Below are positions 5,807 through 12,024 of a stretch of 12,024 bases of DNA, in pieces. The notes under the pieces were generated by a model. That model was not told the DNA's origin. It made no database searches and worked only from the letters and a program-made list of their open reading frames with translations. Made by a program: the position numbers and the translations under genes. How positions within the stretch are numbered: the first letter of the stretch is position 1; each line of letters begins with the position of its first letter. Source of the DNA: Ruminiclostridium sp. (GTDB lineage Bacteria > Bacillota_A > Clostridia > Oscillospirales > Oscillospiraceae); NCBI GenBank assembly GCA_017521345.1, contig JAFXCU010000050.1, positions 1 through 12,024 on the forward strand, in the 5' to 3' direction.

Positions 5807-7117
5807 GTGGCGAAAAAATGGAAAAATAAACCAAAAGGCATGTTTCGCGAGGTTTATGCTGAGATGATCTTCAGCGCAGAAAGCATGCGCATCAACGCCC
5901 GGGCCCTCTTCTTTGCCCTGGGTGTGGGCATGGTGGTCGGTGTCGTGGGCGGAGCCTTTGCCCGGCTGCTGGCTCTGTCCGACGTGTTCCGCAATGAGGT
6001 CTATTGGAGCATTTTCCTGCTGCCCCTGGTGGGTCTTCTCATCGTGTGGCTCTATAAAAAGGGCGGCATCAAAACGGCAGGCGGCACGGATATCGTCATC
6101 CAGGCCGCCCGTGGGGAGCAGCCGGTCTCCCGACTTCTGGCCCCCGTCATCTTTGTCTCCACTCTCCTGACCCATTTCTTCGGCGGCTCTGCCGGCCGAG
6201 AGGGCGCAGCCCTCCAGTTGGGTGGTTCTCTGGCAGAGGTGGTGCGCCATATCTTCCGCCTGGGAGATGAGTTCGAGGACCTGGCCGTTATGTGCGGCAT
6301 GAGTGCCGGCTTCTCTGCTGTTTTCGGAAACCAGATTTCCGCCGTGATCTTCGCCCTGGAGATATCCTGTGTGGGTATGCTCCCCATGGGTGCCTTCCTG
6401 CCCTGCGTGGTCTCCTCCATTGTGGCAGGTGAGGTGGCCCAGCTGATGGGCGGCCACGCTGTGGTCTTCACCCTGGCCTCCTCGCCGGAAGATATCTTTT
6501 TCTACACCAGAGTCCTGCTGCTGGCCGTTGCGTCCGGTCTGCTGAGTATCCTGGTGTGCTATGCTTTCTCTGGGTTCCGCCAGTTCTTTGAACGGTTCTT
6601 CCCCAACCCCTACCTGCGGGTGGTGGTGGGCGGCTGTGTGGTCATTGGACTCACTCTTCTATTGGACACCCGGTATTACCTGGGCAGCGGTCAGGCTCTC
6701 ATTGACCAGTCCATCGGCCAGGGCCGGGCCCTTCCCTGGGACTTTGCCCTAAAGATCCTTCTGACGGCCATCACCCTGGGGGCGGGCTTCAAGGGCGGCG
6801 AGATCGTCCCTGCCTTTGCCATCGGGGCCTCCTTCGGCTGTGTCCTGGGCCCCCTGCTGGGTCTGGACCCGTCCTACGCTGCCGCTATTGGCATGGTGGC
6901 TGTGTTCTGCGGTGTTACCAACTGTCCTCTGACCTCCCTGGTCCTGGGCTTTGAGGTCTTTTCCTTCTGCAACCCCGGGGGATTTCTGGTGGCAGTGGCT
7001 GCCAGCTTCCTGGTGTCCGGCTACAGTGGCCTGTACTCCAAGCAGAAGTTCGCCTTCTCCAAGGTGGCCGACTCCACCGGCACCGTGGCAGATGAAGAGA
7101 ATATCAATTATAAATGA
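5807..7117 (+). CDS. CLC-family anion channel/transporter (SycA-like branch)
   Basis: This 436-residue membrane protein has many hydrophobic helices and no cytoplasmic CBS domains. LTHFFGGSAGREGAALQLGG (about 120-140) holds the CLC gating glutamate E132, equivalent to E148 of the E. coli protein. GGEIVPAFAIGASFG in the C-terminal half matches the GGIFAP-type filter segment, followed by TNCPLTSLVLGFEV. The first filter motif GSGIP is replaced by GGTDIV (92-97), and the inner proton glutamate (E203 in E. coli) aligns with I186 after E185. These changes make both the anion carried and any H+ coupling uncertain; chloride, fluoride or another anion are possible. The THxFGGSAGREG form resembles SycA-like CLC proteins, from memory of that family. 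GTG start with AAAGGAGG at 5793-5800, six bases upstream. It is a single-gene unit, divergent from dusB, and ends at its own terminator. Confidence 0.88.
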   Translation: MAKKWKNKPKGMFREVYAEMIFSAESMRINARALFFALGVGMVVGVVGGAFARLLALSDVFRNEVYWSIFLLPLVGLLIVWLYKKGGIKTAGGTDIVIQAARGEQPVSRLLAPVIFVSTLLTHFFGGSAGREGAALQLGGSLAEVVRHIFRLGDEFEDLAVMCGMSAGFSAVFGNQISAVIFALEISCVGMLPMGAFLPCVVSSIVAGEVAQLMGGHAVVFTLASSPEDIFFYTRVLLLAVASGLLSILVCYAFSGFRQFFERFFPNPYLRVVVGGCVVIGLTLLLDTRYYLGSGQALIDQSIGQGRALPWDFALKILLTAITLGAGFKGGEIVPAFAIGASFGCVLGPLLGLDPSYAAAIGMVAVFCGVTNCPLTSLVLGFEVFSFCNPGGFLVAVAASFLVSGYSGLYSKQKFAFSKVADSTGTVADEENINYK

Positions 7118-7120
7118 AGA

Positions 7121-7150
7121 AAAGACTCCCTCGAAAGAGGGAGTTTTTCT
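7121..7150 (+). terminator. Intrinsic terminator after clc
   Basis: A 7-bp GC-rich stem (CTCCCTC, 7126-7132, with GAGGGAG, 7137-7143), extended by A/T pairs, encloses a GAAA tetraloop and is followed by TTTTTCTT. It starts 3 bases after the clc stop and isolates clc from the padR promoter. Confidence 0.93.
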
Positions 7151-7157
7151 TTGCCTA

Positions 7158-7186
7158 TTGACAAATATACTACCTTGCATTACAAT
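7158..7186 (+). promoter_or_regulatory. Strong promoter for the padR-membrane protein operon
   Basis: A perfect TTGACA (7158-7163) is followed after 17 bases by TACAAT (7181-7186). Start of transcription is expected near 7193, giving a leader of about 38 bases. The -10 lies inside one of the operator-like palindromes, which suggests tight repression. Confidence 0.85.
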
Positions 7187-7216
7187 ATACTAAGATAACT
7201 TGCATTGCAAGGTAGT
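7169..7216 (+). promoter_or_regulatory. Probable PadR operator region with two palindromic sites
   Basis: A perfect palindrome CTTGCATTGCAAG (7199-7211) lies just past the predicted start of transcription. A degenerate copy, CTTGCATTACAAT (7174-7186), overlaps the -10. Their centres are 25 bases apart. In addition, the 11-base sequence at 7169-7179 is the exact reverse complement of 7206-7216 (ACTACCTTGCA / TGCAAGGTAGT). PadR proteins bind such dyads as dimers, so autorepression is the natural reading; direct proof is lacking. Confidence 0.7.
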
Positions 7217-7230
7217 GAGAAGGTGAGACC

Positions 7231-7602
7231 ATGATCCCATCCCAAATGCTCAAAGGGATTCTGCAAGGCAGTATCCTAGCTATCATTGGCCAAAAAGAGA
7301 CCTATGGCTATGAGATCTCCCAGGCCCTGTCCCGATACGGCTTCGGCACCATTTCCGAGGGCACCATTTATCCTCTCTTGCTTAGACTGGAAAAAGGGGG
7401 GCTCATCGTGGCCCGGTTTCTGGACACCGGGTCCGGCCCCAAACGAAAATACTACACCCTGACCCCGGCGGGGCAGGAGGAATTGACACAGTTTCAGATC
7501 AGCTATCGGGAGATGACCGCCGCGGTGGACAGTCTCCCCGGGTTTGGAAAGGAGGAGAGCTATGAAGAGCGAGACCAAGCGGCTCCTGAAGGAGAACAAT
7601 GA
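7231..7602 (+). CDS. PadR-family transcriptional repressor
   Basis: This 123-residue protein is almost entirely a PadR winged helix: first helix with LKGILQGSILAIIG (7-20), then TYGYEISQALS (24-34), the recognition part ISEGTIYPLLLRLEKGGLI (41-59), and the wing PKRKYYTLTPAGQEEL (about 70-85). The short C-terminal helix (about 86-103) would form the dimer contact typical of the small PadR-s2 type; the last 15 residues are charged. In this family small ligands or envelope stress release the protein from DNA, usually derepressing its own operon. ATG start with GAAGGTGA (7218-7225) just upstream. Its 3' end overlaps the next gene by 41 bases, tying their translation together. The palindromes in its promoter support autorepression. 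The ligand is unknown. Confidence 0.92.
   Translation: MIPSQMLKGILQGSILAIIGQKETYGYEISQALSRYGFGTISEGTIYPLLLRLEKGGLIVARFLDTGSGPKRKYYTLTPAGQEELTQFQISYREMTAAVDSLPGFGKEESYEERDQAAPEGEQ
7548..7555 (+). promoter_or_regulatory. Ribosome binding site inside padR that sets the next gene's start
   Basis: AAAGGAGG at 7548-7555, six bases before the ATG at 7562, lies within the end of padR. It favours that ATG over the in-frame TTG at 7544, which precedes the site and has none of its own. Confidence 0.8.
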
Positions 7603-8233
7603 GAGAGAAAAACTTCTGAGCAAGGAAAGTCAGAAGGCCATGACCGATATCGTGGTCTACCTCCGGGGCTGTGACCTGAGTCAGTACCACCAGGAGGAGG
7701 TCCGCCGGGACATCCAGGAGATGGTCCTGGAGGCCGAGGGCCGGGGAGAGGATATGATGACCGTCATTGGAGAGGATTACAAGACCTTCTGCGATGAGAT
7801 CGTATCAGCCTTCCCGCCCCGGAGCAAAAAGGAAAAGGTTTTGGAGCAGCTGGACATTCTCCTGTCTGCCCTGGGGATCCTTCTGGTCATCTGGCTGGCG
7901 AAGTCTCTGGTGATCGGCCTGGCCGCAGGGGAGAAGGTGTGGTATCTGTCTCTAACGGCGGGAAGTCTGATCTCCTGGGCAGTCATCCTTGTTGTGGCTG
8001 AGGCTCTGGTTTGGTGGGTGACCCGCACCGCCTTTGACCAGCCCAAGGAAGAGAGCAAGGGAAAGTCCTTTGTGAAGGTCTGGGTCATTGCCTTTCTGGT
8101 GCTTTCCGCTATCTTCCTGCCCAGTGTGTTCCTCACCAGTCCGGCAGTGGAGATCTGTCTGCCTATCGCCGTGTTTCTTGCCATTCTTCCCTTTGGGATC
8201 CTTTGGGTTTTAGGAAGAAAATTTAAACAATAA
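7562..8233 (+). CDS. PadR-partner membrane protein (DUF1048/DUF1129-like)
   Basis: This 223-residue protein has a soluble helical N-terminal half and four predicted membrane helices at about 97-118, 128-152, 171-192 and 196-217. The N-terminal half is highly charged (KRLLKENNEREKLLSKES), then carries QEEVRRDIQEMVLEAEGRGEDM and EDYKTFCDEIVSAF, a pattern I associate with small proteins encoded next to PadR regulators in Firmicutes (DUF1048/DUF1129-type). The biochemical function of these partners is not known to me. The start is chosen by AAAGGAGG at 7548-7555, and the gene overlaps padR by 41 bases in another frame. The pair therefore resembles a repressor with a membrane protein under its control, perhaps responding to membrane or drug stress. 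The stop lies at the edge of a strong terminator. I am sure of membrane location but only moderately of the family. Confidence 0.8.
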   Translation: MKSETKRLLKENNEREKLLSKESQKAMTDIVVYLRGCDLSQYHQEEVRRDIQEMVLEAEGRGEDMMTVIGEDYKTFCDEIVSAFPPRSKKEKVLEQLDILLSALGILLVIWLAKSLVIGLAAGEKVWYLSLTAGSLISWAVILVVAEALVWWVTRTAFDQPKEESKGKSFVKVWVIAFLVLSAIFLPSVFLTSPAVEICLPIAVFLAILPFGILWVLGRKFKQ

Positions 8234-8266
8234 AAAATTCCAGGACCGTTTGGTCCTGGAATTTTT
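8233..8266. terminator. Bidirectional intrinsic terminator between padR operon and ribF operon
   Basis: A perfect 10-bp stem TTCCAGGACC (8238-8247) / GGTCCTGGAA (8252-8261) has a 4-base loop, with A's before and five T's after, so it works for both convergent units. It begins at the last base of the membrane-protein stop and lies 4 bases past the ribF stop. Confidence 0.95.
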
Positions 8267-8270
8267 GTTG

Positions 8271-9176
8271 TCAGGGATGTTCCGCAAAGTAATCTCTGGT
8301 CTGCTGGGCGTTCCGGAAGACCTCTTCCTTCAGGGCATCGAAGGAGGGAAACTTCTTTTCGGGCCGCAGGTATTTGTAGAACTCCATCTGGATCTTCTGG
8401 CCGTACAGGTCGCCGTTGAAGTCCAGGATAAAGCCCTCGATGGTCAGGTGGTTGCCGTCGTCTACGGTGGGGCGGGTGCCTACGTTGGTGACAGCCATGT
8501 GGGTCTCACCGTTTTCCAACAGTACCTTGGTGGCGTACACACCCTTGGCGGGGGGAAGCACATACTCCTGCAGCTTCAGGTTCACGGTGGGGAAGCCCAG
8601 GGTGGTGCCCAGCTTCTTGCCGTGGGAGACCCGGTCGCTGAGGGTATAGGGGTGGCCCAGGAACAGGTTGGCCCGCTCGATCTCACCGGCGGAGATCAGC
8701 TCCCGGATATAGGTGGAGGAGACGGTGATCTCGTCCTGTTCCACCTTGGGGATGATGTCGCAGCCAATGCCCAGCTCGGCGCAGGTCTCTTTCAGCAGCT
8801 GGGGGTTGCCCTCGCCCTTGTAGCCGAAGTGGTAGTCGTGACCGGCCACCAGATGGACGGCACCCCAGTCTCGGATGAGGGTCTCCTCCAGGAACTTTCG
8901 CCAGTGCTGCTGACGGAACTCCGGGGTGAACTCCTGGACGATGACATCCTCGATGCCGTAATACTTCCGCATCAGGTCCCCGCGGTCCTCGGGGGAGGTG
9001 ATGAGGGGCAGAGGCTTGCCGGTGATGACGGTCTGAGGATGGGGATCAAAGGTGTAGGCGGAGGGAACTGCGCCGATCTCTTTGGCGACCTGGGTGGTGC
9101 GGCGCATGAGGGCGGCGTGGCCGTTGTGGACGCCGTCAAAAAAGCCCAGGGCGATGACTCGTTTTCTTTCGTTCAA
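8271..9176 (-). CDS. ribF: Bifunctional riboflavin kinase/FMN adenylyltransferase (RibF)
   Basis: Converts riboflavin to FMN and then FMN to FAD in the cytoplasm. The 301 residues match the usual length. The N-terminal adenylyltransferase domain shows GFFDGVHNGH (11-20), FDPHP (43-47) and VSSTYIRELI (152-161). The C-terminal flavokinase domain shows GKKLGTTLGFPTVNL (186-200), then GVYAT and later NVGTRPT. The start is a TTG (9174-9176), with AAGGAGC (9184-9190) seven bases upstream; no in-frame ATG precedes it, and a later one would cut into the catalytic motif. It is the last gene of the infB-rbfA-nrnA-truB-ribF operon, 57 bases after truB, a long gap for this operon that contains a small hairpin. 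It supplies FMN, which DusB in this window needs. No rpsO follows; a terminator does. Confidence 0.95.
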   Translation of the reverse strand: MNERKRVIALGFFDGVHNGHAALMRRTTQVAKEIGAVPSAYTFDPHPQTVITGKPLPLITSPEDRGDLMRKYYGIEDVIVQEFTPEFRQQHWRKFLEETLIRDWGAVHLVAGHDYHFGYKGEGNPQLLKETCAELGIGCDIIPKVEQDEITVSSTYIRELISAGEIERANLFLGHPYTLSDRVSHGKKLGTTLGFPTVNLKLQEYVLPPAKGVYATKVLLENGETHMAVTNVGTRPTVDDGNHLTIEGFILDFNGDLYGQKIQMEFYKYLRPEKKFPSFDALKEEVFRNAQQTRDYFAEHP

Positions 9177-9192
9177 GAGGGATGCTCCTTCC

Positions 9193-9210
9193 TTCCATAT
9201 TGCGATGGAA
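9193..9210 (-). other. Small hairpin just upstream of the ribF ribosome binding site
   Basis: In the transcript TTCCAT (9205-9210) pairs with ATGGAA (9193-9198) over a 6-base loop, and two G-U pairs can lengthen it toward the AAGGAG site at 9184-9190. It could mildly limit ribF translation or protect the message end. It has no U-tract, so it is not a terminator. Function is speculative. Confidence 0.35.
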
Positions 9211-9233
9211 AAGAAGTGGGAGGCGGGGTGGCC

Positions 9234-10103
9234 TCACACCTCGAAAAAGCTTTTGATGGTGGTCAGACAGCCGTCTTTTACCTCGCTCAGGGCGAGGAAC
9301 TCCTGCTCCCGGCTGTGGACCCGGTAGATGCCCTCGGGGGCATCGGTGTGAACGGCATTGCCGTTACGGACCTTCTTTTCGGCCGCGGCGCTCTCCAGCT
9401 GGAGGACGGGATGCCGGTAGAAGTAGGACTCCACGGGCAGCAGCTTATCGGCCGGGTTCTCCATGGCGTTCAGGTCCTCCAGGGTGACGGCGTCTGCCAG
9501 GGTAAACCCGGCGGACTTGGTCCGGCGGAGGGAGGACAGGGTGCCGCCGCAGCCCAGGACCTGGCCGATGTCGTGGCAGAGGGTGCGCACATAGGTCCCC
9601 TTGGAGCACAGCACCCGGAGGGTGAAGTCTGTGGGAGAGGTCTGGTCCAGAAGCTCCAGCTCGTAGATGGTGATGGGGCGGGGCTTGCGCTCCACCTCTT
9701 CCCCTCGGCGGGCCAGCTCGTAGAGCTTCTTGCCGTCCTTTTTCAGGGCGGAGTACATGGGAGGGATCTGCTGGATGTCACCCCGGAACTGGTCCAGGAC
9801 GGCCTCCACCTGTTCTCTGCTCACAGAGACCGGGCGGGTCTCCAGGGTGTTGCCGGTGACGTCCTGGGTGTCGGTGATCTGGCCCAGGCGGAGACCGGCG
9901 ATATATTCCTTCTCCCGTTCGGCGGCGAACTCCACAGCGCGGGTGGCCCGGCCCACGAAGACAGGCAGCACGCCTGTGGCCATGGGGTCCAGGGTCCCGG
10001 CGTGGCCGATGCGCCGCTCCCGGAGGATGCCCCGGAGCTTGGCCACCACGTCGTGGCTGGTCCAGTCCTGGGGCTTGTCGATAACGATGATGCCGTTAGC
10101 CAT
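9234..10103 (-). CDS. truB: tRNA pseudouridine(55) synthase TruB
   Basis: Isomerises U55 in the T-loop of tRNAs to pseudouridine and acts as a tRNA folding chaperone. The 289 residues are of normal length. Motif I GIIVIDKPQDWTSHDVV (4-20) is followed by the catalytic aspartate D39 in GHAGTLDPMATGVLP, then KEYIAGLRLGQITDTQD with the substrate-stacking tyrosine, QIPPMYSALKKDGKKLYELAR, and CSKGTYVRTLCHDIG. The C-terminal part resembles a short PUA-like domain. ATG start with AAGAAGGTG upstream, overlapping the end of nrnA by 8 bases, so translation is likely coupled. It lies at its usual place in the infB operon. No oddity seen. Confidence 0.96.
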   Translation of the reverse strand: MANGIIVIDKPQDWTSHDVVAKLRGILRERRIGHAGTLDPMATGVLPVFVGRATRAVEFAAEREKEYIAGLRLGQITDTQDVTGNTLETRPVSVSREQVEAVLDQFRGDIQQIPPMYSALKKDGKKLYELARRGEEVERKPRPITIYELELLDQTSPTDFTLRVLCSKGTYVRTLCHDIGQVLGCGGTLSSLRRTKSAGFTLADAVTLEDLNAMENPADKLLPVESYFYRHPVLQLESAAAEKKVRNGNAVHTDAPEGIYRVHSREQEFLALSEVKDGCLTTIKSFFEV

Positions 10104-11046
10104 GCTGCACCTTCTTAATGGCCTCCATCATGGCGGCCTTGGCCTCCTTGGGGGTGCCGGGGATGGTGCATCCGGCAGCGGCAGCGTGTCCGCCGCCTCC
10201 GAAGTGGGCACAGACGGCAGAGGCGTTCAGGGTCTTGCCGTCGGTGCGCAGAGAGATCTTGCACTCTTCGGGCTTCAGCTGCCGGACGGTGACGGCGTTG
10301 TCCACACCTTCCAGAAGACCAATGAAGGAGGAGATGTCCTCCAGGTCCTCCTCAGTGGCCTGGATGTCCCGAATAAGGTCCAGAGTCACATAGGCAAAGA
10401 CCAGCTTGCCCTCCTGTTCCAGGTCCATTTCCTGGATGAGACGGCTTTCGATCTGCATCCGCTTCAGGGACTTCACCCGGAAGTGGCGCTTGTTCACCCA
10501 CTGGGCGTCGAAGCCGGTCTCCATCAGGTCGGCAGCGATCCGATGGGTCTCGGGGGTGGTGTTGGAGTAGACAAAGCAGCCGGTGTCCGTGGCGATGGCC
10601 ATGTACAGGAGGAGGGCGATGGGGGCGGTGATCTCCACACCCATCTCCACAAAGATCTTGTACAGCACCTCGCCGCAGGCGGCGGCGTTGGGGTCCACGC
10701 AGGTCTCCTTGGCATAGCTCTCGTTGGAGCCGTGGTGATCGATGCACAGATCGATTCGGTCCTGTAAGAACTTGGCGCTGTCGGGAAGCATGCCCGTGGC
10801 GGCGGTGTCCACCGCCACCACAGCGTCATACTGAAAATCTGCGGGGGCCAGGACCCCTTCAAAGTAGGGGTCGAAAAGGCCGTGGGCGTCCTCGTTGGGC
10901 AGGACCCAGGCGGTCTTGCCCAGCTGGCGCAGGGCCAGGCACAGGGCGGCGCCGCAGCCGATGGTGTCGCCGTCGGGCCGCCGGTGGGTGAGGATGAGGA
11001 CGTTGTCCAGGCTCAGGAGGGTGCGGGCGGTGTCAGAAATGGTCAT
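10096..11046 (-). CDS. nrnA: Bifunctional oligoribonuclease/pAp phosphatase, DHH family (NrnA)
   Basis: Degrades very short RNAs (nanoRNAs, 2-5 nt) from the end and can dephosphorylate pAp, completing RNA turnover. The 316-residue protein has the DHH domain with THRRPDGDTIG (20-30), the metal aspartate in VAVDTA (D80), and DHHGSN (103-108), followed by a linker helix. The DHHA1 domain ends in GGGGHAAAAG (283-292), the glycine-rich substrate loop. The length and both domains match Bacillus NrnA. ATG start overlaps the rbfA stop by 4 bases (ATGA), and the stop overlaps truB, so it is embedded in the operon. In Clostridia and Bacilli it sits between rbfA and truB, exactly as here. The catalytic residues I can check are present. 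Confidence 0.94.
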   Translation of the reverse strand: MTISDTARTLLSLDNVLILTHRRPDGDTIGCGAALCLALRQLGKTAWVLPNEDAHGLFDPYFEGVLAPADFQYDAVVAVDTAATGMLPDSAKFLQDRIDLCIDHHGSNESYAKETCVDPNAAACGEVLYKIFVEMGVEITAPIALLLYMAIATDTGCFVYSNTTPETHRIAADLMETGFDAQWVNKRHFRVKSLKRMQIESRLIQEMDLEQEGKLVFAYVTLDLIRDIQATEEDLEDISSFIGLLEGVDNAVTVRQLKPEECKISLRTDGKTLNASAVCAHFGGGGHAAAAGCTIPGTPKEAKAAMMEAIKKVQHG

Positions 11047-11402
11047 TCTGCCCCGCCGCCTTCCTTGCGTTCGATGTCGTTGAGGAGCTTGAGGATGTGG
11101 GTGCCCCGGTCGATGGAGTCATCGGCCTGGAAGACCAGCTCGGGGGTATAGCGCAGGGAGAGGGCACGGCCCACCTCCCGGCGCAGATAACCGCCGGCGG
11201 ACTTGAGGCCCTTGACGACCTCCTTCACATCGCTCTTGTCCAGAACGCTCACATATACTTTTGCATAGCGCAGGTCGGGGGTGGTGTCCACACGGGTGAT
11301 GGTCACCAGGCCGTGGACCCGGGGGTCCTTGACGGTGCGCAGCAGGGAGGCCAGCTCACGCTGGATCTCCTCGTTGATTCGTCCAATGCGGTTGGATGCC
11401 AT
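11043..11402 (-). CDS. rbfA: 30S ribosome-binding factor RbfA
   Basis: A small KH-fold protein that binds the maturing 30S subunit near the 5' end of 16S rRNA and aids late assembly and cold adaptation. The 119 residues include NRIGRINEEIQRELASLL (4-21) at the first helix, DPRVHGLVTITRVDTTPDL, the strand RYAKVYVSVL, and LRREVGRALSLRYTPELVF with the final IDRGTHILKLLNDI. Family length is about 110-130, so it is complete. ATG start with GAGGT upstream; 39 bases separate it from the infB stop, and it shares ATGA with nrnA. Position next to infB is the standard one and supports the call. Confidence 0.95.
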   Translation of the reverse strand: MASNRIGRINEEIQRELASLLRTVKDPRVHGLVTITRVDTTPDLRYAKVYVSVLDKSDVKEVVKGLKSAGGYLRREVGRALSLRYTPELVFQADDSIDRGTHILKLLNDIERKEGGGAE

Positions 11403-11441
11403 AGTATTACCTCTTCAGTCGTGTTCTGTTGGGGTAGGAAA

Positions 11442-12024
11442 TTAGACCTGGATCTGCTCCATGATGAAGGCTTCGATGACGTCGCCCGGCTTGATATCCT
11501 GGTGCTTCTCGAAGGTGATGCCGCACTCGTAGCCGGAGGCCACTTCCTTGACGGAATCCTTGAAGCGCTGCAGGGTGGAGATGGTGCCATCGTAGATGAT
11601 GATGCCGTCGCGGACCAGACGGAGCTGTGCGCCGCGCTGCATCTTGCCTTCGGTGACGTAGCAGCCGGCGACCATGCCGACGCCGGTGATGCGGAAGACC
11701 TCGCGGACCTCGGCAGAGCCCAGTTCCACTTCCTTGAACTTGGGAGCCAGCATGCCCTTCATGGCGGCTTCGATCTCGTTGATGGCATCGTAGATGACGC
11801 GGTACATTCTCATGTCCACCTTCATGCGGGCGGCGGAGTCCTTGGCGTTGGCGTCGGGACGGACGTTGAAGCCAACGATGATGGCGCCGGAGGTGGCAGC
11901 CAGGGTGACGTCGGACTCGTTGATGGCGCCGACGGCACAGTGGATGACACGGACAGCCACTTCCTCGTTGGTGATCTTCTCCAGGGAGGCCTTGACGGCT
12001 TCGGCAGAGCCCTGGACGTCGGCC
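11442..12024 (-). CDS. infB: Translation initiation factor IF-2, C-terminal part (5' end outside window)
   Basis: The gene runs off the right edge of the window; the last 193 residues and a TAA stop are present. The visible part begins [20 protein letters not shown], continues [21 protein letters not shown] and [10 protein letters not shown] (all domain III), then ends in the C2 domain with [21 protein letters not shown] and the closing [10 protein letters not shown]. The C2 domain of IF-2 recognises the formylmethionine end of initiator tRNA; the GTPase domain is outside the window. Most codons are those of a well expressed gene. It heads the visible part of the operon toward rbfA; nusA, ylxR and ylxQ are expected upstream in this group but are not visible. 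No divergence from the family seen. Confidence 0.96.
   Translation of the reverse strand, partial: ADVQGSAEAVKASLEKITNEEVAVRVIHCAVGAINESDVTLAATSGAIIVGFNVRPDANAKDSAARMKVDMRMYRVIYDAINEIEAAMKGMLAPKFKEVELGSAEVREVFRITGVGMVAGCYVTEGKMQRGAQLRLVRDGIIIYDGTISTLQRFKDSVKEVASGYECGITFEKHQDIKPGDVIEAFIMEQIQV

Noticed and set aside
5687..6457. 256-residue open frame on the - strand opposite clc
   Set aside because: Overlaps the divergent promoters and the start of clc; His/Gly-rich composition typical of a reverse-complement reading.
7544..7561. TTG start at 7544 for the PadR-partner membrane protein
   Set aside because: The ribosome binding site AAAGGAGG lies downstream of it and is well placed for the ATG at 7562.
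9177..9233. Possible FMN riboswitch before ribF
   Set aside because: The gap is 57 bases and lacks the RFN element; the aptamer alone needs well over 100 bases.
8250..10118. 622-residue open frame on the + strand opposite ribF and truB
   Set aside because: Same codon-register shadow, covering two well identified genes, part of a terminator and their gap; no start site or domain of its own.

Overview
The window looks like core chromosome of a GC-rich, Gram-positive anaerobe of the Clostridia, probably Oscillospirales (a Flavonifractor/Oscillibacter-like gut bacterium). This is inferred from gene content (YycH/YycI-type proteins, the infB-rbfA-nrnA-truB-ribF cluster, a clostridial second EF-G), strong AGGAGG-type ribosome binding sites, free use of GTG and TTG starts, and high GC. 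I saw no phage, insertion sequence, CRISPR array, tRNA or rRNA.

Layout, left to right. Positions 1-1083 (+ strand) hold the 3' part of a YycH-like gene and a complete YycI-like gene. These are probably the membrane accessory proteins of a WalK/VicK cell-wall sensor kinase encoded upstream of the window. A bidirectional terminator (1086-1126) separates them from a convergent EF-G paralogue (1155-3230, - strand). That gene has its own near-consensus promoter (3312-3340) and altered G-domain motifs. Next on the - strand is a three-gene unit with overlapping ends: dusB (tRNA dihydrouridine synthase), an ECF sigma factor, and a zinc-finger anti-sigma factor with one membrane segment. A divergent promoter region (5664-5806) drives dusB leftward and a CLC-type anion transporter (5807-7117) rightward from two mirror-image extended -10 elements.

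A terminator at 7121-7150 follows clc. A PadR-type repressor gene comes next, under a strong promoter that carries two palindromic operator-like sites, and overlaps a gene for a four-helix membrane protein. A second bidirectional terminator (8233-8266) ends this unit and the convergent operon from the right. That operon, read right to left, is infB (partial)-rbfA-nrnA-truB-ribF: translation initiation, 30S maturation, nanoRNA turnover, tRNA pseudouridylation and flavin cofactor synthesis.

Much of the window therefore serves translation (IF-2, RbfA, TruB, DusB, an EF-G paralogue). Two small regulatory modules sit among these genes: ECF sigma/anti-sigma, and PadR/membrane protein. RibF makes the FMN that DusB uses. 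No clearly new system is visible. The points most worth a second look are the EF-G paralogue lacking the catalytic histidine, its switch-like leader, the PadR operator pair, the divergent CLC protein, and the joining of dusB to an ECF sigma module. The long open frames opposite fusA, dusB and ribF-truB are codon-usage shadows, not genes.
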